DNA of 64,000 nucleotides from VRUE01 sp963702705 (GTDB taxonomy: Bacteria; Actinomycetota; Thermoleophilia; Solirubrobacterales; 70-9), in NCBI GenBank assembly GCA_963702705.1, contig CAVPDR010000007.1, forward strand, positions 372,001-436,000. The letters are read 5' to 3'. Position numbers and translations under genes: made by a program. This document shows, piece by piece, positions 1-11,821 of the stretch. A model generated the notes under the pieces. The model saw only the letters and a list, made by a program, of their open reading frames with translations. It was not told where the DNA came from and searched no databases. Numbering within the stretch: the first letter of the stretch is position 1; every line of letters starts with the position of its first letter.

Positions 1-145
1 GGTAGACGCCGGGGCCGACGACGATGACCGCGCAGACGATCGTTGCGACGCCGCCGTAGAGCGGGAAGCGCAGCAGCTCGGGGTTCTGGCGCAGCAGCGC
101 CCAGCTCTTCTTCGTCAACTGCCACCCGCGTTTGATCCTGCTCAT
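1..145 (-). CDS. Multipass membrane protein, N-terminal fragment (runs off window)
   Basis: Only about 48 N-terminal residues are visible. They begin MSRIKRGWQLTKKSW, a basic amphipathic stretch, then enter a hydrophobic segment (VATIVCAVIVVG). This start resembles uncharacterised YciC/DUF6159-like multipass membrane proteins of actinobacteria; that assignment is inference from a short piece. Its ATG overlaps the stop of the ABC1-kinase gene as ATGA, so the two are probably translated from one mRNA. Confidence 0.55.
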   Translation of the reverse strand, partial: MSRIKRGWQLTKKSWALLRQNPELLRFPLYGGVATIVCAVIVVGPGVY

Positions 146-1572
146 AGCTGCTCTCCTTCCAGTGACTTCTCGACGATCGGGGTCTGCGTCATGCCCCTTC
201 CCTCGAAGTAGTCCCACTCCTCCTGGCCGAGCTCGGTCGAGGGCGGATCGGCGTAGATCCACTCGCGCATGATCCGGTGCCAGTTGCGCCTCGCCCGCAG
301 CTGGCCGAGCACGGCGACGACGCCGATTTCCATCCGCCGTCCCATCAGCTCGTCGGCCGGCATCGACTCGCGTCGCATCAGGTCGTAGTACTCCGAGCGG
401 GGATCGTTGGTCGACTCGATGATCTTCATCACCCGTTGGGCGCTGATCTCGATCTCGCGATCTTCGACGAACCAGCCGCTGACCGCGAGCATGTGCTCGA
501 TCAGCCGTTCGGCGTCGAGCTTCGACGGGTTCTTGATGAAGCCGATCTCGTGCAGGGCGTCGCGAAAGGCCTCGGGGTCGTTGTGGAAGGCGGCGTCGAT
601 CGTGCGCTGCTCGAGCACGATCTGCTCGTGGCTGAGCTTCTTGGTCATGCCGAAGTCGAGGAAGGCGACCCGGCCGTCCGCCATCAGGATGTAGTTGCCG
701 GGGTGGGGGTCGGCGTTGAAGTGGCGCAGGTGGTAGATCGAGCCGAAGCTGCCGCGGAAGACGATCTCGCCGAAGCGGCTGCGCTGCTCGTGCGGCAGCT
801 CCTTCACCTGCTCGAATTTGAGTCCCTCGACCATCTCGGTGACCAGCACCCGGCGCCGCGAGAGGCGGGTGATCACGTCGGGCACGTAGATGAAGGGGTG
901 GTCGCGGTAGGCGCGCGAGAAGCTGCGCTGGTTCTGCGCCTCGTACTCGTAGTCGAGCTCCTCCATCACCCGCTCGCGCAGCTCGGCGGCGATCGCCTTG
1001 GCGTCGAGGCCTGGGGCGAGGGCGCGGGCGAGGCGGACCAGCGTGCCGGCGTTGCGCAGGTCGGCGTCGAGTGCCTCGGCAATCCCGGGGTACTGGATCT
1101 TGACCGCAACCCTGCGCCCGTCGGGCAGCTCGGCCCGGTGGACCTGGCCGATCGAGGCGGCGGCAAATGCCTCCTGGTCGAACTCGGCGAAGAGCTCGGA
1201 CAGCGGTTCGCCCTCGTACTCCTCTTCGAGTACGTGCTTGACCTTCTCCCACGGCATCGCCGGCGCGTCGGTGCGCAGCTTGGCCAGCTGCTCCTGGTAG
1301 ACCTCGCGATACTCGTCGGGGATGAATTCGGTGTCGATGAAGGAGGCGAACTGGCCCAACTTCATCGCCGCGCCCTTCATCTGGCCCAGTGCTCCGACCA
1401 TCTTCATCGCGGTCTCGAGGTGGCGTTGCTCGAGCCGCTCTTTGCTCGCCTCTTCGGAGCGGCCGACGTTCGTCGCCTTGGTCCCGGCGTAGCGGGCGCT
1501 CTGCACGCCGACGATCGAGCCCAGCTTCGCCGAGCGCCGCAGTCGGCCCTTGGGGATCTTCTCGTCGCTCAC
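142..1572 (-). CDS. ABC1/AarF/UbiB-family atypical kinase
   Basis: 476 aa, GTG start. The family-specific KxGQ motif is seen (KGAAMKLGQFAS, about residues 66-77), followed by an Ala-rich nucleotide-binding loop (AAASIGQVHRA), the ion-pair Lys in VAVKIQYPG, and a kinase-like HADPHPGN loop with the later DFG-type segment FLDFGM. UbiB/ADCK proteins are atypical kinases or ATPases linked to isoprenoid-quinone and lipid biology; the substrate here is unknown. Translationally coupled (ATGA) to the membrane protein downstream, so the pair may act together at the membrane. Transcribed divergently from the bL25 gene. Confidence 0.9.
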   Translation of the reverse strand: MSDEKIPKGRLRRSAKLGSIVGVQSARYAGTKATNVGRSEEASKERLEQRHLETAMKMVGALGQMKGAAMKLGQFASFIDTEFIPDEYREVYQEQLAKLRTDAPAMPWEKVKHVLEEEYEGEPLSELFAEFDQEAFAAASIGQVHRAELPDGRRVAVKIQYPGIAEALDADLRNAGTLVRLARALAPGLDAKAIAAELRERVMEELDYEYEAQNQRSFSRAYRDHPFIYVPDVITRLSRRRVLVTEMVEGLKFEQVKELPHEQRSRFGEIVFRGSFGSIYHLRHFNADPHPGNYILMADGRVAFLDFGMTKKLSHEQIVLEQRTIDAAFHNDPEAFRDALHEIGFIKNPSKLDAERLIEHMLAVSGWFVEDREIEISAQRVMKIIESTNDPRSEYYDLMRRESMPADELMGRRMEIGVVAVLGQLRARRNWHRIMREWIYADPPSTELGQEEWDYFEGRGMTQTPIVEKSLEGEQL

Positions 1573-1692
1573 GCTCGAAGGGTGTCACAGCCCTCGCCGC
1601 CCGTGCCCTCGGCCATGCTGCGGTGTGGTTAATCCCACAGTTCGGCGGGCGGTTCCCGATTCGCGCGGTTTCTCTATGCTCTTCCGTCCCGC

Positions 1693-2373
1693 ATGGCTCA
1701 GACCCGCGAAAAGCTCAAGGCCGCACCGCGCTCGGATTTCGGCTCCCGTACCTCCCGCCGCCTGCGGCGCGAGGGTTTGGTGCCCGGCGTCGTTTACACC
1801 GGTGGCTCCGAGGCGCGCCCGTTTCAGGCGCCGGAACGCGACATCCGCGGCATCCTCGGCGAAGGGGCGGCGCTCTTCGATCTGGAGATCGAGGGCGGCA
1901 AAGCGGTGCCGGTGGTGGTCAAGGAGCAGCAGCTGCACCCAGTGCGCGGCAGCCTCCAGCACATCGATCTGCAGGAGGTGCGGCTCGACGAGGCGATCCA
2001 GGCCGAGGTCGCGGTCGAGCTCGAAGGCACCGAGGTATCGCCGGGCGTCAAGGGCGGCGGCGTGCTCGAGCACGTCACCCGCGAAGTCACGGTCGAAGCG
2101 CTGCCCACCGAGATTCCCGATCGCCTCGTCGCCGACGTCTCGGCGATGGAGATCAACGACACCCTGCAGCTCTCGGCGCTCCCAGTGCCCGAGGGCGTGA
2201 CGCTCGTCGCCGACGATCTCGACGAGGTCACGATCGCCACCCTCTCGCCGCCCCGGGTCGAGGAAGTCGTCGAGCCCGAGGTCGAGGAGGAGACAGAGTT
2301 GGTCGGCGAGGAGGGCGAGGCCGCCGCTGACGAGGGTGGCGACGGCGACTCGGGCGACTCCGGCGGGGAGTAG
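1693..2373 (+). CDS. rplY: 50S ribosomal protein bL25 (CTC form)
   Basis: 226 aa. Starts MAQTREKLKAAPRSDFGSRT and contains the typical L25 N-terminal domain (SRRLRREGLVPGVVYTGG) that binds 5S rRNA, followed by the C-terminal TL5/CTC beta domain and an acidic tail (about the last 45 residues, rich in Glu, Gly and Asp). The long form with a C-terminal domain is normal outside enterobacteria. The stop TAG at 2371 is followed in the same frame by peptidyl-tRNA hydrolase, a common pairing of the two genes. A TATGCT hexamer at 1674-1679 could be a -10 box giving a very short leader. Confidence 0.93.
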   Translation: MAQTREKLKAAPRSDFGSRTSRRLRREGLVPGVVYTGGSEARPFQAPERDIRGILGEGAALFDLEIEGGKAVPVVVKEQQLHPVRGSLQHIDLQEVRLDEAIQAEVAVELEGTEVSPGVKGGGVLEHVTREVTVEALPTEIPDRLVADVSAMEINDTLQLSALPVPEGVTLVADDLDEVTIATLSPPRVEEVVEPEVEEETELVGEEGEAAADEGGDGDSGDSGGE

Positions 2374-2376
2374 TCC

Positions 2377-2976
2377 CTGTCCCTCTTTCGCCGCCGAGCC
2401 GACCGCGGCGAGGGCGAGCAGCCCGGGGGGCGGATCCTCATCGTCGGCCTTGGTAATCCCGGCGAGCGCTACGCCGCGACCCGTCACAACGTCGGCTTCG
2501 AGGTCGCCGCGGAGCTCACGCGGCGCTGGCAGTTGCCGCGGGCGAAGCAGAAGTTCGGCGGCCTGATCACCGAAGGGCGAGCCGGCCCGGGTGGCCGGCG
2601 CATCGCGATCCTGCTGCCGCAGACCCAGATGAATGCCTCCGGCGACTCGGCCGGGCCGGCGCGCGGCTCGCTCAAGGTGCCGCTGGACCGGGTCGTCGTC
2701 CTCCACGACGAGATCGACCTGCCCTTCGGTGAGATCCAGGTCCGGCTCGGCGGCGGCCTGGCCGGCCACAACGGCCTCAAGAGCCTCAAGCGCGGCTTCG
2801 GGGAGAGCGATTTCTGGCGTGTGCGGATCGGCGTCGGGCGGCCGGACTCGACCGACCCCGAGGTCGTCGCCTCCTACGTGCTCGGCCGCTTTCGCGAGTC
2901 GCGCGAGGAGGTCGCGGCCCTGGTCGAGCGCGCCGCCGGGGAGACCGAGGCGCTGGTCGCGCGGTTGGGTGAATAG
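2377..2976 (+). CDS. pth: Peptidyl-tRNA hydrolase
   Basis: About 199 aa from a proposed CTG start. Releases peptides from stalled peptidyl-tRNA. The signature GLGNPGERYAATRHNVGF, with catalytic His in RHN, is present at about residues 25-42, and GGGLAGHNGLKS with the second conserved His follows. No ATG, GTG or TTG lies in frame between the bL25 stop (2371-2373) and GLGNPG. CTG at 2377 gives MSLFRRRADRG and is preceded by GGGGAG at 2365-2370 with a six-base spacer, so CTG initiation is the best reading. An ATG at 2632 or GTG-type internal start would delete the active-site region. Readthrough of TAG from bL25 is the alternative. Confidence 0.85.
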   Translation: MSLFRRRADRGEGEQPGGRILIVGLGNPGERYAATRHNVGFEVAAELTRRWQLPRAKQKFGGLITEGRAGPGGRRIAILLPQTQMNASGDSAGPARGSLKVPLDRVVVLHDEIDLPFGEIQVRLGGGLAGHNGLKSLKRGFGESDFWRVRIGVGRPDSTDPEVVASYVLGRFRESREEVAALVERAAGETEALVARLGE

Positions 2977-2986
2977 ATTGCCGCCG

Positions 2987-3718
2987 GTGAGCGACGCAAG
3001 CGCGGTGACCAGCTACGAGGTCGACGAGCAGGGGGTCGCGGTTCTGCGCCTGCAGCGGCCGAAGTCCCGCAACGCGATCGACACCCAGATGCTGGTCGAG
3101 ATCCTCGAGCACCTGGCGGTGGCCCGGGCTGACGAGGCGGTGCGCGTGCTCGTCTTCAGCTCCGCCGACCACATGGGCTTCTCGGCCGGCGCCGACGTCA
3201 AGGAGGAGCTCGACGAGGAGGGCAAGGTCCGCCGCATGCAGCTCTTCGCCGACGTCTACGACCAGATCGTCGCCTTTCCCAAGCCGACGATCGCCTCCTG
3301 CCACGGCGATGTGGTCGGCGGCGGCGCCGAGATCGCGGTCGCCTGCGACATGCGGGTCGGCGGCTCCAACCTGCGCCTGCGCTTCCCCGGCGCGGCGCTC
3401 GGCGTCCCGGTCGGCCCCGCCCGCCTGGTCACCCTCTGCGGGCTCGCCGCAGCCAAGTACCTGCTGCTCAGCTCCCGCACCGTCGGCGCTGACGAGGCCC
3501 TGCGGCTCGGGCTGGTCAACCGCGTCGCACCGGCGGCAGCGACGGAGGAGTCCGCACTGGCTCTTGCCGGCGAGGTTGCCGGTCATCCGCCGGAGGCGGT
3601 CGCCCGCTTGAAGCGGATGCTGCACGAGTGGGACGACATCGAGGGCCGCTCGGCCAGCGAGGGTCGCGGCCAGGTGGAGTGGCAGCGCTCAGGTCCCGGC
3701 CTGCCTGATCAGAGCTGA
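2987..3718 (+). CDS. Enoyl-CoA hydratase/isomerase (crotonase) family protein
   Basis: 243 aa from GTG 2987 (VSDASAVTSYEV); upstream GTG and TTG codons in frame overlap pth and are less likely. Crotonase features: RPKSRNAID near the N-terminus, the first oxyanion-hole segment FSAGADVKEE, and the second VVGGGAEIAVACD, which keeps the Glu matching Glu144 of rat hydratase. The second catalytic Glu (Glu164, usual context QPE) is replaced: the segment reads RFPGAALGVP. A hydratase reaction is therefore doubtful; isomerase, thioesterase or dehalogenase-type chemistry is possible. Ends at a strong hairpin shared with the convergent GMC gene. Confidence 0.88.
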   Translation: MSDASAVTSYEVDEQGVAVLRLQRPKSRNAIDTQMLVEILEHLAVARADEAVRVLVFSSADHMGFSAGADVKEELDEEGKVRRMQLFADVYDQIVAFPKPTIASCHGDVVGGGAEIAVACDMRVGGSNLRLRFPGAALGVPVGPARLVTLCGLAAAKYLLLSSRTVGADEALRLGLVNRVAPAAATEESALALAGEVAGHPPEAVARLKRMLHEWDDIEGRSASEGRGQVEWQRSGPGLPDQS

Positions 3719-3721
3719 TGC

Positions 3722-3760
3722 AACGTGCATCTACCACCCATAACGGGGTAGATGCACGTT
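3722..3760. terminator. Bidirectional hairpin terminator
   Basis: A perfect 14-bp inverted repeat (3722-3735 and 3747-3760, arm AACGTGCATCTACC) with an 11-base loop lies between two convergent stop codons. It is flanked by T-rich bases on the right, as expected for a terminator serving both genes. Confidence 0.75.
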
Positions 3761-3767
3761 TCGTTTC

Positions 3768-5600
3768 CTAGCTGCTCGCCGCGCTCTCGCCAACCCCGGC
3801 CGCGATCGCCATGATCGAGACCTGGGGATTGACCCCCGGGCAGCTGGGGAGGATCGAGCCGTCGGCGACCCAGATGCCGTTGACCCCGCGCAGGCGGCCC
3901 TCGGGATCGACCGGATGGCGGGCGGGGTCGGAGCCCGCCGCGGCGGTTCCGCTGGGGTGAAAGCCGGCTAGGCGGAGGCGGCGAACGTCGAGTCGCTGCA
4001 TCGCGGCCTCGAGCTCAGCCTCGCTGCGCACCCGGGGGGCGCCGCCGCCGAGTTCGACGTCGCCGGCGCCGGCCGCCAGCATCACCCTGGCCATCGCCTC
4101 GATCGCCATCGCGAGGCGCCCTTCGTCGGCCTTGGCGAGGCGGTAGGAGACGATCGGGGCGCGGGCGCCGAAGACGCGGCCGGAGGGCTCGTCGGCGATC
4201 ATCGCGCCGATCATCGCCCTCTTGGACGCGCGCGCGAGGCGGCTCAGCAGGTGCGAGCCGTAGCCGGGGGAGGAGATCGCTCCCATGCCCGGCGGGCTGC
4301 CCGTGGCCTCGATCAGCACGCCCTGGTCGTGCAACTCTTCGATTCCGACGCTCTGCATCACGCCGCTCCAGGGCACCACCTCATCCTCGAAGCCGGCGGT
4401 GATCCCGGTGGCGGGGTGGATCGAGAGGTTGCGGCCGAGCCGGGGGTGGCGTCCGAGGCCGCTGCGGCGCAGCAGCGGCGGGGTTGGGATCGCGCCGGCG
4501 GCGACGATCACGAGGGGCGCCGCGATGCGGATCTCGGTGCCATCGGCCCGTCGGGCGGTCACGCCCACCGCGCGGCCGTTCTCGCTCAGCACGCGCTTCA
4601 CCCGCAGGCCGCTGACGATCCGCGCCCCGGCCTCGCAGGCCTGGGGTAGGGCGTTGAGGTGGACGCCGCCCTTGGCGTTGTTGGGGCAGCCGATCGCGCA
4701 CTGGCAGGCGCCGCGGCAGCCGGTCGCGTTGCGGCGCAGTGGGGCGCTGCGCCAGTCCAACGCCGCTGCCCCCTCGAGCGCCAGTTCGCCGTTTCGTCCC
4801 AGCACCTCCATCGAGGCCGGCGCGACGCCGATCGTCTCCTCGACCTCGCTGAGGCGGATCGCCAGCTGTTCGGGTTCGGCCAGAGCGAGGCCGTGCTCCA
4901 GGTGCCACGAGGTCGCGACCGGCCGCGGCGGACGAAAGCAGGTGCCCGAGTTGATCACCGTCGTGCCACCGATCGCGCGGCCCAGCGGCAGCGCGATCGG
5001 TGGGTTGCCGAGTGCCATTGTCGTGCCGCCGTCGCGGTAGATCCCGGCGAAGCGGTCGAGCGGGTGGGCGGCGCGGATCCGCTCGACGCTCCAGCGCTCG
5101 CCTTCCTCGACGATCACCGTGTCGAGGCCGGCCCGGGCCAGCGCCCGCGCCGCGAAGGCGCCGCCGGCGCCCGAGCCGACCACGATCGCGTCGCAGCTGG
5201 AACTCTGTGGCCACTCCGCCGCCGGCACGATCGTCAGCTCCGGGTCGGGGCGCGACGGTTCGTGGCGAGAGCCGACGGCTGCGATCTCGCCGGCGAACGT
5301 GTCAGCGCCATGGGCGAGCAGGACGACCGACTTGACCGCGTCGATTGCGGGCGAGCCGCCGAGCCGGGAGACCTGGGCGAGCAGCGCCTCGCGCTGCTGC
5401 GGTGACGCGGCGCCGAGCCGGCGGCCGGTGCGGGCGAGCGAGAACGCCTCCAGTCCGACAAGCGCCGCCCCGAGTCCGGCCTGGGAGGCAGCAGGCATGC
5501 GAGAGATCATCCGCCTGGCGACGCTCGCGATCCGCTCGGGATCCGGCCCTCCTGCCTCCGGCGGCAGGATCGCTGCCGCCGCGTCTCCCAGCGCGGACAT
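3768..5600 (-). CDS. GMC-family FAD-dependent oxidoreductase
   Basis: 610 aa. A helical N-terminal extension (about residues 1-125) precedes the FAD-binding GxGxxG segment VVGSGAGGAFAARALARAG and its Glu (VIVEEG). A four-cysteine block (CRGACQCAIGCPNNAKGG, about residue 295) is typical of the long-chain alcohol oxidase/cholesterol-oxidase-like GMC branch. The C-terminal GMC domain has the active-site pair in GFHPSGTAAAG and NPQVS. Likely oxidises an alcohol or sterol with release of electrons to oxygen or an acceptor; the substrate is not deducible. The neighbour on the same strand is a polysaccharide deacetylase, with no obvious pathway link. Confidence 0.88.
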   Translation of the reverse strand: MSALGDAAAAILPPEAGGPDPERIASVARRMISRMPAASQAGLGAALVGLEAFSLARTGRRLGAASPQQREALLAQVSRLGGSPAIDAVKSVVLLAHGADTFAGEIAAVGSRHEPSRPDPELTIVPAAEWPQSSSCDAIVVGSGAGGAFAARALARAGLDTVIVEEGERWSVERIRAAHPLDRFAGIYRDGGTTMALGNPPIALPLGRAIGGTTVINSGTCFRPPRPVATSWHLEHGLALAEPEQLAIRLSEVEETIGVAPASMEVLGRNGELALEGAAALDWRSAPLRRNATGCRGACQCAIGCPNNAKGGVHLNALPQACEAGARIVSGLRVKRVLSENGRAVGVTARRADGTEIRIAAPLVIVAAGAIPTPPLLRRSGLGRHPRLGRNLSIHPATGITAGFEDEVVPWSGVMQSVGIEELHDQGVLIEATGSPPGMGAISSPGYGSHLLSRLARASKRAMIGAMIADEPSGRVFGARAPIVSYRLAKADEGRLAMAIEAMARVMLAAGAGDVELGGGAPRVRSEAELEAAMQRLDVRRLRLAGFHPSGTAAAGSDPARHPVDPEGRLRGVNGIWVADGSILPSCPGVNPQVSIMAIAAGVGESAASS

Positions 5601-5609
5601 GGCCTGATC

Positions 5610-6473
5610 TTAGGTCCAGCTGGTCGAATCGAGCGCGGCGCCGTCCTCGAAGGACTCGGGATGGGCGCCCACCCACTCGGCGACCTCGGCGCAGCGCGCG
5701 ACCCAGATCTCGTCCTCGCGCGCGGCCGCGGCAACTCGATCGAGCAGGGTCGCGAGCGGCCCCTCACCAAGCCAACCGAGCATGAAGGGATGAAGGACGA
5801 TTGCCATGTATCCACCGGCGTTGGCCAGCCCGTCGATCTCCGCGACGAGCCAGGCGACGAAGGCGGCCGGCTCGATCGGGTCGGTCGAGCCGGCGATCTG
5901 CTCGCGCGCTGGGGCAAGGGGCGGCAGCACGCAGCTGGCGTCGAGGTGGCGCCACTCGAACGGCAGCAGGGCGATGCCGTCTTCGATTCCGGCGCCCGCG
6001 CCGGCCGGGGAGCAGTGTCTCAGGCCAGCCTCGCGCAGGACCCGAGTGCCGCCCGCGCCAAGCTGCCCGCCCGGCGGTCGCAGCCCGGCAAGCTTGAGGC
6101 CGAGGCGCTCGAACGCCACGATTCCCCGCGCCAGGTTCGCGGCCTGTTCAGCGGCCGTCAGGTCCGCCCACTGCTCGTGGCGCCAGGCGTGGTAGGCGAC
6201 CTCGTGACCGCGGGCATCGATCTCGCGCAGCAGGTCCGGGTAAAGCTCCACGTTCAATCCCTCGACGAAGAAGGTCGCGGCGATCCCCCGCTCATCGAGT
6301 AGTCCTAGCAGCCGCGGCACCACCTCGAGCGAGGTCGGGTGTCGACCCAGCGACACATCGTCCGCAAGCGCCCCCATCTCCAACTCGGCCGCCTCCCCCA
6401 AGTTGTCGAAAGTGAGCGACAAATAGCCGCCGATGGGCCTCAAGCGTCCACTATCTAGACGTTTCAGGCCCAT
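5610..6473 (-). CDS. Polysaccharide deacetylase (NodB-homology) family protein
   Basis: 287 aa from ATG 6473. NodB features: LSLTFDN (usual TFDD, here Asp-Asn), GIAATFFVEG, the metal-binding H-x3-H in YHAWRHEQW, and LRPPGGQLG. Probably a metal-dependent deacetylase or amidase acting on a carbohydrate. The first 17 codons are encoded inside a large hairpin (6422-6484); TTG at 6422, giving MSLTFDNLGEA right after the hairpin, is a credible alternative start. The Asn in place of the second Asp may weaken metal binding. Confidence 0.82.
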   Translation of the reverse strand: MGLKRLDSGRLRPIGGYLSLTFDNLGEAAELEMGALADDVSLGRHPTSLEVVPRLLGLLDERGIAATFFVEGLNVELYPDLLREIDARGHEVAYHAWRHEQWADLTAAEQAANLARGIVAFERLGLKLAGLRPPGGQLGAGGTRVLREAGLRHCSPAGAGAGIEDGIALLPFEWRHLDASCVLPPLAPAREQIAGSTDPIEPAAFVAWLVAEIDGLANAGGYMAIVLHPFMLGWLGEGPLATLLDRVAAAAREDEIWVARCAEVAEWVGAHPESFEDGAALDSTSWT

Positions 6474-6484
6474 CGGCGGCTATT
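6422..6484. repeat. Long inverted repeat (intercistronic hairpin)
   Basis: A perfect 19-bp inverted repeat (6422-6440 and 6466-6484; arm AATAGCCGCCGATGGGCCT) extends inward with a further mostly paired stretch. It spans the stop codon of the upstream gene (6480-6482) and the proposed ATG of the deacetylase. Probably a terminator or attenuator between two genes on the same strand. Confidence 0.7.
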
Positions 6485-7004
6485 CGCGCAGCGCCGGGCT
6501 CCAGCGCTCCGGTTCGCGCTCCGCCTGCTCGCGGGCCCAGCGGAAGTGGTGCTGGGCCGAGGCGAGCAGGATCGGGAAGTTGAGCAGGCCGGCGATCGCG
6601 AAGCGCCGCGCCCCCGGCCGGTTGGCGGTGGGCAGGCTGAGCGCGCTGCAGACGAGCCAGAACCAGAGCACGGCGTTGTAGGCGGGCAGCTGATCCTCGC
6701 TCAGCCCCTCGGCTTCGTCGAGCATCGGCAGGCCCTTGTGCAGGGACCAGGGCCAGGCCTTGAAGTGGACGGCGACGCCGGCGACGCCGATCCCGGCACT
6801 GAAGGCGGAGAGGCGGCGCGCGTTCTCGCCCTTGCGGAAGGCGGCGCCGAGCATCAGCGGGAAGTAGGCGCTCCAAAGCGCGTAAGCGCCGCGGCGACCG
6901 ATGAACGGCTCGAAGACAAGCCCGACCCCGGCGCGCGTCTCGAAGGCGTTGTGGGCGAGCAGGCCGAGGGCCGATCCGGCGGCAAGCAGGCGTCTCAGTC
7001 GCAT
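6480..7004 (-). CDS. Predicted membrane protein of unknown function
   Basis: 174 aa from ATG 7004 (MRLRRLLAAGSALGLLAHN). Four or so hydrophobic segments are visible (about residues 7-22, 40-55, 65-80 and 105-155 region including AVLWFWLVCSALSL), ending in a charged tail REQAEREPERW. I do not recognise a named family. The longer reading back to 7100 would be encoded by an inverted repeat and is rejected. Its stop lies in the large hairpin before the deacetylase. Confidence 0.65.
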   Translation of the reverse strand: MRLRRLLAAGSALGLLAHNAFETRAGVGLVFEPFIGRRGAYALWSAYFPLMLGAAFRKGENARRLSAFSAGIGVAGVAVHFKAWPWSLHKGLPMLDEAEGLSEDQLPAYNAVLWFWLVCSALSLPTANRPGARRFAIAGLLNFPILLASAQHHFRWAREQAEREPERWSPALRE

Positions 7005-7029
7005 TCCGTGCAGCCTAGCCGGGGCGCGA

Positions 7030-7113
7030 TCCGGAGCTTGACAGGCAAGGACGCAGGGAGCGTGGCGTGCTCTGCACGCGAGCGACTGAGGACGCCGCAT
7101 GTCAAGCTCCGGA
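7030..7113. promoter_or_regulatory. Inverted repeat in divergent promoter region
   Basis: Arms TCCGGAGCTTGACA (7030-7043) and its exact complement (7100-7113) sit between the divergent membrane-protein gene and mfd. Both arms contain TTGACA, a -35-like hexamer, pointing inward. Between them is a smaller hairpin (GCGTGC-TCT-GCACGC, about 7066-7080). Could be an operator or RNA hairpin; no clear -10 boxes are seen. Confidence 0.4.
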
Positions 7114-7121
7114 GCCGCCCG

Positions 7122-10511
<3,390 letters not shown>

Positions 10512-10528
10512 TTTATGCTGCCCGATCG

Positions 10529-11821
10529 GTGGCATCGACTAAGGGGCAAGGGAAGAGGTCAGCCGGACTGCAGCGCTTGGCGCTGCTCGCCTTCGGCGCG
10601 CTTTTCATCCTCCTCTTCGTGATCTTCGCCATCGCCCAGGGGATCGGCAATCCGAGCGTGCCTTCCGACAGCGTGGCGGTGGTCGAAGAGGCCCCCAGCG
10701 GTCTCAGCCCGCTCACCGAAGCCAAGTTCCAGCGGGCTCTGCTTCAGACCGCGTCCCAGGAAGGGCTCAAAGGCGCCCCCAAAGCGGGCACCAAAAAATA
10801 CGAAGAAGTGAAGAAAAAAACCCTTGAAGAAACCCTCAACTCGATCTGGGTCCAGGGCCAGGCGGCGGAAATGGGCATTTCCGTGAGCAAAAAAGAAATC
10901 GCCGACGAACTGGCGAAACTGAAAAAACAGGCCTTCAAAACCGAGAAGGAATACACAGAATTCCTCAAAAAAGCGCACTTCACGCCGGCCGACGTGAATG
11001 AACGCGTGACGATCCAGATCCTGATCAAAGAGATCCAGGAACAGGTCACCGAAGAAGCTCCGCAGCCGAGCAAGGCGGAAATCGAAAACTATTACGAGGC
11101 GGCGAAGTCGAGCCAGTACACGACCGGCGAAACACGCGAAATCCGCGTGATCAAGAACGAAGACAAGGCCAAGGTCGAAGCGGCGAAAGCAGCGCTCGAA
11201 AAAGACGACTCGCCCAAGAGCTGGGCCGAGGTCGCGAAAAAATACTCGACCGATACGACCAAAAACAGCGGCGGTCTGCAGGCGGGTGTGACCGAAGAAC
11301 AGCTGGCCGAACCGCTCGGCGGGGCCGTCTTCGCCGCGCCGCAGGGTGAGGTCGAAGGTCCGTTGACGGAAGGCAGGAGCTACACCGTCTACGAGGTGAT
11401 GAAGATCACCCCGGAAAAAGTCCAGTCGCTCGACGAAGCCAAATCTCAGATCAGCGCTCAGCTGGCCGAACAGATCAAACAGGAAACGTTCGGCCGCTTC
11501 GTCCGCAACTTCAACAGCCTTTGGAAATCGCGCACCTTCTGCGCCTCGGACTACCGGGAAAACGAACGTTGCGACAACTTCGAAAGCACAGGTCGCCCGC
11601 CGGAAGCGAACGAAGCCTGCTTCGAAGCGAACCCGAAAACCCCAGCCGAAGCTTGCCCGGCGCCGATCGTCCAGGTCAAACCGGCGCAGCCCGGAACGGT
11701 CAGCCCGATCAACCGCGAAGGGCAGAAACTGGCCCAGCGGCCGATTCCGGCGGGCCTCAAAGCGGCAGCCCCCGAAGGCGCCACCGAACTTCCCCCGGGA
11801 GTTATCCCCGAAGGCGAATAA
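10529..11821 (+). CDS. Membrane-anchored peptidyl-prolyl isomerase (SurA/PpiC type)
   Basis: 430 aa from GTG 10529. A basic N-terminus (STKGQGKRS) leads into one membrane segment (LLAFGALFILLFVIFAIAQ), so the rest is extracytoplasmic. A SurA-N-like helical region (about 60-190) is followed by a parvulin rotamase domain (about 205-310: SWAEVAKKYSTD, NSGGLQAGV, PLGGAVFAAPQGEV) and a Cys/Pro-rich tail. Likely folds exported proteins. Codon choice shifts to GAA and AAA from about 10785 on, unlike the GAG/AAG of neighbouring cytosolic genes. Confidence 0.85.
   Translation: MASTKGQGKRSAGLQRLALLAFGALFILLFVIFAIAQGIGNPSVPSDSVAVVEEAPSGLSPLTEAKFQRALLQTASQEGLKGAPKAGTKKYEEVKKKTLEETLNSIWVQGQAAEMGISVSKKEIADELAKLKKQAFKTEKEYTEFLKKAHFTPADVNERVTIQILIKEIQEQVTEEAPQPSKAEIENYYEAAKSSQYTTGETREIRVIKNEDKAKVEAAKAALEKDDSPKSWAEVAKKYSTDTTKNSGGLQAGVTEEQLAEPLGGAVFAAPQGEVEGPLTEGRSYTVYEVMKITPEKVQSLDEAKSQISAQLAEQIKQETFGRFVRNFNSLWKSRTFCASDYRENERCDNFESTGRPPEANEACFEANPKTPAEACPAPIVQVKPAQPGTVSPINREGQKLAQRPIPAGLKAAAPEGATELPPGVIPEGE

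Noticed and set aside
277..1632. Plus-strand open frame opposite the ABC1-family gene
   Set aside because: No motif and His/Val/Asp/Leu-biased content; antisense shadow.
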